A stretch of 12,648 bases of DNA from NCBI GenBank assembly GCA_003573635.1, contig QUTJ01031547.1, positions 1 to 12,648 of the forward strand, in the 5' to 3' direction. The notes below the pieces were generated by a model that ran no database searches, had not been told where the DNA came from, and worked only from the letters and a program-made list of their open reading frames with translations. The position numbers and the translations under genes are program-made. How positions within the stretch are numbered: position 1 is the stretch's first letter; each line of letters starts with the position of its first letter. This DNA comes from Goniomonas avonlea. Lineage: Eukaryota > Cryptophyceae > Goniomonadida > Goniomonadaceae. Of this stretch, positions 7,601 to 12,648 are shown in pieces.

Positions 7601-10600
7601 TGGCGAGTGGAGAAGACTGGGTCAAGACAGCTGTGAAGAACACGCTCAAGGGCGGGGTGGACGACGTCGAAGGTCGCATTGCCGCCGCCTCGAACAAGGT
7701 CGAGGGCACCGTCAACATTGGGTCGCAGCAGCATTTCTACCTGGAGCCGCAGACTGCGTACTGCTACCCTGACGAGGACGATGTCATGGTTGTCAACGTT
7801 GGATGCCAGTGGCATGCCGCTTGCCAGGTACTCAGCTACCAGAAAGCGAGAGGGGTGACAAGTGTTATTCGTGCCATCAGAGTGCCTCTCGGTCTTAGTC
7901 AGAGCCAAGACACTTGGGCTAATCGGACTCAAGACGCTATCGATCGTGGAATAGTTGCGCCATTGTGTACTCGTTCCACCACGATAGTGGTCGTGTCTCG
8001 CACAAACCGCTGTAGTGTATTCACAAACGAGTTCGGTTAGGTCCAGCGATGGTGTTGCCCTGAAGACCAACGATTGCGGTTTTACAATGTTGCCTATCGG
8101 TTTGAAATCCATCTCGTTCTATGGTATGAGATGCTTTGGATGGATCCACAAGATTCTTTTGTTTGCAATCAGAGACGTTGAGATATCTCGGCAGGGTATG
8201 CTGTCAGGCGTCCTGGGCCGCCCTCAAAACCGTGTTCGCCTTGTCACTCGCCGTGCTGGCGGTGGTTTTGGTGGACGTCTCACGCACCAAATTCCTGTTG
8301 CTGGTGCTGCTGCAGTGGCTGCGGTGAAGACCGGACGCCCCGTGAAGCTTGCTCTCGATCGCTGTGTCGACCTTGCTGTCAGCGGTGGTCGCGAAGAGAC
8401 GCAGGCTGATTACAAGGTGATGTTATGTTAAGAAGCGAGGAAGCAGCCACTCTAGCACTCCCTTTTATAATCTGAGACCGCCTACACTCGGAGACCCGGA
8501 CGCTTAGCAGCAGCAGCGGAAAACAACGACAGACTTGGTGCACAGCGAGAACTGAAAGCAACCAACCAACAGCAGGATTTACAATACTGTGCAGGTGTCG
8601 TTCGACGCAACTGGCAAGATTGATTCCTTCTACCTCCGAGCCCACATCAACGCCGGCTACACCCACGAACTGTCGTTCTGGGCCAACTTTGCTTTTCCTC
8701 ACCAGCTCAACAGCGTATACGACCTCCCCAACTTTGACATGGAGTGCCAGGTTGGTCTTGTAGACACCACACCAACCCCCGTGGCAACGCTTGCACTCGT
8801 ACACAGACATTGTGATGTCGACAGTATCTACTGTCAACATGTTGTGATGTCGACAGTATCTACTGTCAACAGATACATCTATGGATCGATGTGTTGAGAG
8901 AAGATACATTTCGCCATGTGGCGTGCTCAAGCAAGTTTCGATATGTTTTAGGGTTAGAATTGCACACGCGAGCATGCGCTACACACGCTCAAATCTCCTT
9001 CCCTGATCTGCTCAACAGTCCTCCCAAATTCGATGTTAGATACCAACACCAGCAAGGCCACTCACCGTGAGCTTGAGAGCACAGAACACGAACAAGAGCA
9101 CGGGAGCTTAACTTTGCTTTCCCTCGCTCAGCAACCGCTGGGTATCAGAAGGGTTATCGGCCACACAAAACCTGCGACTACTGCTCGGGTTATGACGTCG
9201 TGTGTTTAATCTCCTGTGCAGAACGTCAAGACCAACACCAACGTCAAGACTGCAATGCGTGGTCCAGGAGACGTCGGTGCGACCTACGTGATGGAGACGA
9301 TCATTGAGCACATCGCGCACGTCCTCGGGCTGCCTGCTGAGACAGTACGAGAGCGCAACATGGTCTCCGACGATCCAGCTGCTTTCGAGGTGATCATTCG
9401 AGTCATCTAGAGAGAAATCTGAGTCGGCATTATGTCTGGAATCGATCGGATCATATAGCTTAGGCATTTGACGCCGGCGCCGATGGTTTTGACAAGCGCC
9501 AGCTTCAAACGATGTGTCCTCACCCGTTGTTTCAGGTTCAGAAGACAATGCCCAATGGCAAGGAGCTGACTCTGCCCGACTACACCGCGGTCAAAATGTG
9601 GACTGCTGCTCGTGCTAACAGCAAACTCGACGACCGCAAGGCACAGATCGCGCAGTTTAACGCCAGCAACCGCTGGCGTAAGCGTGGCATCGCACAGGTA
9701 AGGCGTTTTAGATAGTTCGATGCATGCCTGGGTTTGATGAGAACTATCGATCAACTGTCGTGTACCGTTTGATTGTGGGTCGACAGGAAGTAGGCACTGG
9801 CTCTTCATCCTTTTTATTCTCGTCCCAGTGGGGTCAAGCTGTTCCTACACAACTGTTGAGGTGGTGTGGTGGAGTGAGAGACGGAGTGGGTGCCACTATA
9901 ATTCATGTCTCAATGACTATGACCGCTTCTAAAACTGTGCAACCAGACTCCCCTTCGGTATGAGCTCTCGACCTTCCCGAAGACGGTGCTCGTCAACATC
10001 AACACCGACGGTTCGATTGTTGTGCATGTCGGCGGCACAGAGCTCGGTCAGGGCCTCAACACCAAGGTACAGTGTTTCATATCCAGCGCGGGCAACAACG
10101 TCTCTCTCGCGCGCACAGTTGTCCTTGATTACAAACGGATAAGGGAAGTCATTTGTTGGCTTCAAAGGTGGCACCAATTTTAGAGTCGCCCTGGCACAGA
10201 GACACAACCGCCTCCGGAACCTTCCTGATCATTCCATCATGATCTTCCTTTGTACCAACCCATGCGCTGTCCCCCCCCCAACACACTCACTGGACTGGCT
10301 CGCCTCCTAGTCCTCTGTTGATCGAACGCACTCTTCCAGGCTTCTGCTCCTTCCCTTCCCACACACTCGGCGCCGACTGTTCTGTGCTGACTCGCCTTCC
10401 GATCCTCTCCGATGAATGGCGTGTTGACCGACTCGTCCTCTACTTGGGCAGATAGCTATCCCTGCACTGTGGTCAGGGAGAAGGCCTGGTTCTACGGTCC
10501 CCGTGTCAGACTTGGTGTGCAAGCGTCCTGATATTCCTAACCTGTTTATTTTTGTGTGTGTGTTGACCGACTCGTCCTTGTTGCAGGTTGCTCAGGCGAC

Positions 10601-12536
10601 AGCTGGCGCGCTTGGTAAACTCTTCCCCGGAGTCGACCTCTTGTCCAAGGTATGGCGTCCAGCCAGCTTACGTATGACAGGCTCCGCATCAAGCGGATCC
10701 CCCCCCCCCTCCCTTGCCCCCATCCTCCTCCTACGACGTACGCACATTGTGCCGCGATTCCCATGTGCAAGACTTACCCCCCTTCCCACCCACCCCTGCC
10801 TTGTCCTCTCTCATCTTTCACTGTACCGTTGCTGTCTGGAGTGTTCTAACACCACAACTCAGATTCGTGTGACCGACTACGATGCACACACGGTGCCCAA
10901 CCAGACCTTCACCGGCGCCTCAACGTCTTCTGAGGCCTGCTGCGCTGCAGCAATTGAGGCGTGCAAGAAGCTGACCGAGGAACTCACTCCTGCACTCGCC
11001 GAAATGAACGGCGCTCTCAAGGAAGGCGACGCTGCTGTGAGTTGACAGCAGTCGTGACAGCATCGAAGCGTGACAGAACCTAAGGAGATTTCCCAGTAGT
11101 TCATGAAGGAGACGTTGTTATCGCCGAGCTGAAACCAACACTCGAGAGAGCATGTGTATTTTTTCTTGTGTATCCATTCTCTCCTTGGGGCGTTATCCAC
11201 CCATCCGCCACCATCTTGCCGAGGATGCACCGTGCTTTCGTCCTTCGACCAGTTATCGTGTCCATTATCCGCACCCACTAGAGATCAGGGGGATCGCAAA
11301 TCAGTTTTTGATGATAATGATATCGACTCGCAAATGGGAAGCAGTTGCTCGAGGTGTGGGGTAGTGGGTGGCGGGAACGGCAGGCGTAGGTAGGGGAGGG
11401 GAGGGAGGAGGCGGGGGCACTCCATCCCAGGGCAGCTGCAGGGTCTGAGCGCACTGGTGGAGTGGTTTGGAGCGAGGGGAGAGGAGGCATGGAGTGTATC
11501 TGCCGCTCTAATTCCCTCATCAGGTGACATGGGAAGCACTGTGCGGCAAGGCTGGCAACTCCTTCCCAGTGCAGCCCCAGGTTCTCAGCGCAGTGGGGCA
11601 CTGGAGCAACGTCGGTGACCACGGTGTCGCTTATAACTCCTATGGCATCGGTGTCTCAGAGGTCGAGATTGACGTCCTGGTAAGTCGAGCAATGTCGAGA
11701 TACAACCAGCTGGCGACAGAGGTGGGAGCTTAGTGCACCCTCGAAGTGAGAAGATGCCTATTCTGCCAACGAACTTTACCCTGTGTCAGTCTAAGGTATC
11801 AACGAGAGCACACAGACGAGCCCCTGTTCAGGAGGCAACCTGCTCGGAGAGCTAGGTTCGTCTTAACTAGCGAGGTTCGTCTCATCCTCGAAGCGCTAGG
11901 TTCCTGGATTTTTGGCACACCCTCTCGCCCTCTGCTACAATCGACTTGAGTAGTCTCTCAATCTGACTGCAGACGGGAGAAGTGGAGGTGCTCGACACTT
12001 ACATCGTGTACGATGCTGGTCGTAGCATCAACCCGGCGATCGACATTGGCCAGGCCGAGGGAGCCTTTGTCATGGGCCTGGGCCACGTCTTGCGAGAGGT
12101 GCGTGAACCAGAATGCGAGGCTGGTTGCGTACCCTGCCACACTTACCCGCCCATCACTCGTCCAGACGGCACCCATCACATTCCCAGAACGCACCCGTCA
12201 TCCATCACGCACCCACCCCTCACTTACGCACCTCCGCTTCCCCAGCATGTGTTGGCTGCGTTTTTGGACATGTGCTCCCAACGACCGCGTGCTCACCGTC
12301 AACACCTGGAGGAAATGACGTGCTAGTCTCGTCAACGCACACACCCACGCGACCACCACAGCTTGCGCCACAGCTAAGTCTCTCGCAGTGTGTCGTGGTG
12401 GAGGACAGCGGCGAGGTGTCGTCCGCCACCACCTGGAAGTACAAGCTTCCGCTTGCCCGTGACATCCCTGAGCGTCTGCACATCGAGCTGCTCGACTCCG
12501 TCTTCGATCGGGGCGTTCTCTCCTCCAAGGCAACGG
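4656..12536 (+). CDS. Aldehyde oxidase-like molybdo-flavoenzyme (xanthine dehydrogenase family), 3' end off window
   Basis: Sixteen exons join in frame for 1220 codons: 4656-4818, 4899-5029, 5083-6159, 6545-6879, 7164-7388, 7593-7827, 8195-8416, 8595-8750, 9222-9389, 9536-9697, 9947-10066, 10587-10649, 10863-11036, 11524-11679, 11973-12098, 12389-12536. The family oxidises aldehydes or N-heterocycles at a Mo-cofactor and passes electrons through two 2Fe-2S centres to FAD; it is usually cytosolic. Domains in order: plant-type ferredoxin (Cys45, 50, 53, 70), second 2Fe-2S (Cys109, 112, 144, 146), FAD domain (from about 215 to 365, with AGSTSSG and RNVGTLAGN), FAD C-terminal domain to about 480, hammerhead from about 515, then Mo domain (GGGFGG at 744-749, RGPG at 861-864, GGTELGQG at 987-994, [13 protein letters not shown] in exon 15). 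Leu751 replaces the Glu of xanthine dehydrogenases, and RGPGDV and the RPL segment resemble plant aldehyde oxidases. The full family length is about 1330-1370, so some 110-150 residues, including the catalytic GEP Glu, lie to the right. ATG 4656 has A at -3 and G at +4. The substrate is unknown. Confidence 0.93.
6160..6544 (+). other. AO intron 3 with CT-rich microsatellite
   Basis: This 385-nt GT-AG, phase-0 intron lies between GAG (exon 3) and GTC (exon 4); the join gives [15 protein letters not shown], as expected for the family. Positions 6171-6259 are a near-continuous CT/CTCT tract with a T run. A C10-type run follows at about 6432-6441. No gene or RNA is seen inside. The true acceptor at 6544 is pyrimidine-poor, far from the CT tract. 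Confidence 0.8.
6171..6259 (+). repeat. CT-dinucleotide microsatellite
   Basis: About 90 nt of (CT)n broken by occasional extra C, G or T, ending in a T-rich stretch. It starts 11 nt past the splice donor in AO intron 3. The tract is a strong polypyrimidine sequence on the transcribed-sense strand. Confidence 0.95.
7828..8194 (+). other. AO intron 6, 367 nt, nothing else seen
   Basis: GT-AG, phase 0, between WHAACQ and [10 protein letters not shown]. The upstream exon frame stays open for about 210 nt into the intron (stop at 8038-8040), but that reading has no family counterpart, and the spliced join matches the Mo-domain alignment. No repeats or RNA genes were recognised. Confidence 0.75.
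8751..9221 (+). other. AO intron 8, 471 nt, with palindromic tandem repeat
   Basis: GT-AG, phase 0, between DMECQ and NVKTNTNV. Besides the tandem repeat at 8810-8871 described separately, it holds no coding or RNA signal I can support. The upstream frame is open to 8897 but unlike the family. Confidence 0.8.
8810..8871 (+). repeat. Two 30-nt tandem copies, each containing an inverted repeat
   Basis: Copies at 8810-8839 and 8842-8871 are identical over 30 nt with a 2-nt spacer (period 32). Each contains GACAGTA-TC-TACTGTC, a perfect 7-bp inverted repeat; allowing one mismatch the arms extend to 11 bp (TGTCGACAGTA / TACTGTCAACA). In RNA this would form two hairpins in series inside AO intron 8. 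Confidence 0.9.
10067..10586 (+). other. AO intron 11, 520 nt, with duplicated acceptor-like segment
   Basis: GT-AG, phase 0, the longest intron of the gene. It holds a C-run at about 10271-10279 and two exact 19-nt copies of a branch-point/acceptor-like sequence (10421-10439 and 10560-10578). Each copy is followed by an AG (10450-10451 and 10585-10586). Using the upstream AG would add 45 in-frame codons (10452-10586). The family has no insertion here, so I take 10587 as the main exon start. Confidence 0.7.
10421..10578 (+). repeat. 19-nt direct repeat GTGTTGACCGACTCGTCCT
   Basis: Exact copies at 10421-10439 and 10560-10578 lie 139 nt apart. The second lies directly upstream of the exon 12 acceptor TTGTTGCAG, the first upstream of TACTTGGGCAG. 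TTGACC/CCGAC could serve as a branch site, so the 3' splice signal seems duplicated. Confidence 0.85.
11037..11523 (+). other. AO intron 13, 487 nt, with G-rich tract
   Basis: GT-AG, phase 0, between KEGDAA and VTWEALCG. The second half is purine/G-rich (about 11350-11420) with a potential four-run G-quadruplex at 11393-11417. No gene or RNA was recognised. Confidence 0.75.
11393..11417 (+). other. Potential intronic G-quadruplex
   Basis: Runs of 4, 4, 3 and 5 G are separated by loops of 1, 1 and 7 nt on the sense strand, which satisfies the usual G3+N1-7 pattern. It lies about 105 nt upstream of the exon 14 acceptor. Confidence 0.6.
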
Positions 12537-12648
12537 GTGAGAATCAAGAAGATCTTCTAGTATCCAGTTCTCCTGTCTCGTCTGTTCTGAGCTCCTGGAA
12601 AGAAAGAGTGTTTTTTGCAANCGATGCAGCTACAATGTTTGCTCGCTC
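12537..12648 (+). other. AO intron 16, start only
   Basis: The donor GTGAGA follows ACG G (phase 1) after SSKAT. The family continues as GEP, and the split Gly codon fits. No acceptor restoring that reading appears before the window ends. Position 12621 is an ambiguous N. Confidence 0.8.

Noticed and set aside
7516-8112. A 198-codon minus-strand open frame
   Set aside because: It is antisense to AO exon 6 and intron 6, with no recognisable product.
8810-8871. CRISPR-like array
   Set aside because: There are only two copies with a 2-nt spacer, inside a spliceosomal intron of a eukaryotic gene.
8751-8897. Read-through of AO exon 8 as a longer exon
   Set aside because: The frame is open but the added residues have no family counterpart. 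The GT donor at 8751 with the acceptor at 9221 restores the conserved alignment.
4656-12536. Xanthine dehydrogenase as the specific call
   Set aside because: The Glu after GGGFGG(K/R) and the Arg880 equivalent are missing, and several segments follow aldehyde oxidases, so the aldehyde oxidase branch fits better.

Overview
This is a piece of an intron-rich, GC-moderate nuclear genome from a eukaryote. Genes are compact, on both strands, and broken by short spliceosomal introns (53 to 520 nt). The lineage cannot be fixed from the sequence. The gene density, intron density and a plant-like aldehyde oxidase suggest a unicellular protist or alga rather than an animal, plant or yeast (inference). 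A single N at 12621 shows that this is draft assembly.

Layout: (1) 1-1791, minus strand: the 5' part of a gene whose four exons encode a charged coiled coil, a Trp-rich helix and a Gly-rich segment resembling the C-terminal region of VPS13 lipid-transfer proteins. It runs off the left edge through a low-complexity intron. (2) 1792-1943: a 152-bp divergent promoter with a perfect hairpin palindrome. (3) 1944-3416, plus strand: a complete eight-exon 1-acylglycerol-3-phosphate acyltransferase (AGPAT/LPLAT) gene of 377 residues, including one GC-AG intron. (4) 3417-3914: convergent 3' ends with no gene seen. (5) 4335-3915, minus strand: a two-exon gene for a small secreted Ala-rich protein of unknown family. 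(6) 4336-4655: a second divergent promoter. (7) 4656 to the right edge, plus strand: sixteen exons of a molybdo-flavoenzyme of the xanthine dehydrogenase/aldehyde oxidase family. It has 1220 codons in the window, and the last exon or exons, with the catalytic Glu, lie beyond it.

The AO gene was read by splicing. Every exon joins in frame and the product follows the family from the first 2Fe-2S domain to near the C-terminus. Several positions (Leu751, Ala829, Pro863) and local motifs fit the aldehyde oxidase branch, especially plant-type enzymes, better than xanthine dehydrogenase.

The genes do not form an obvious pathway. A lipid acyltransferase paired head-to-head with a VPS13_C-like protein may be meaningful, since both touch membrane lipid supply, but this is inference. 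The most interesting items are the short VPS13_C-like protein, the AO active-site changes, the AGGT-flanked introns, and a duplicated 3' splice-site segment in an AO intron.
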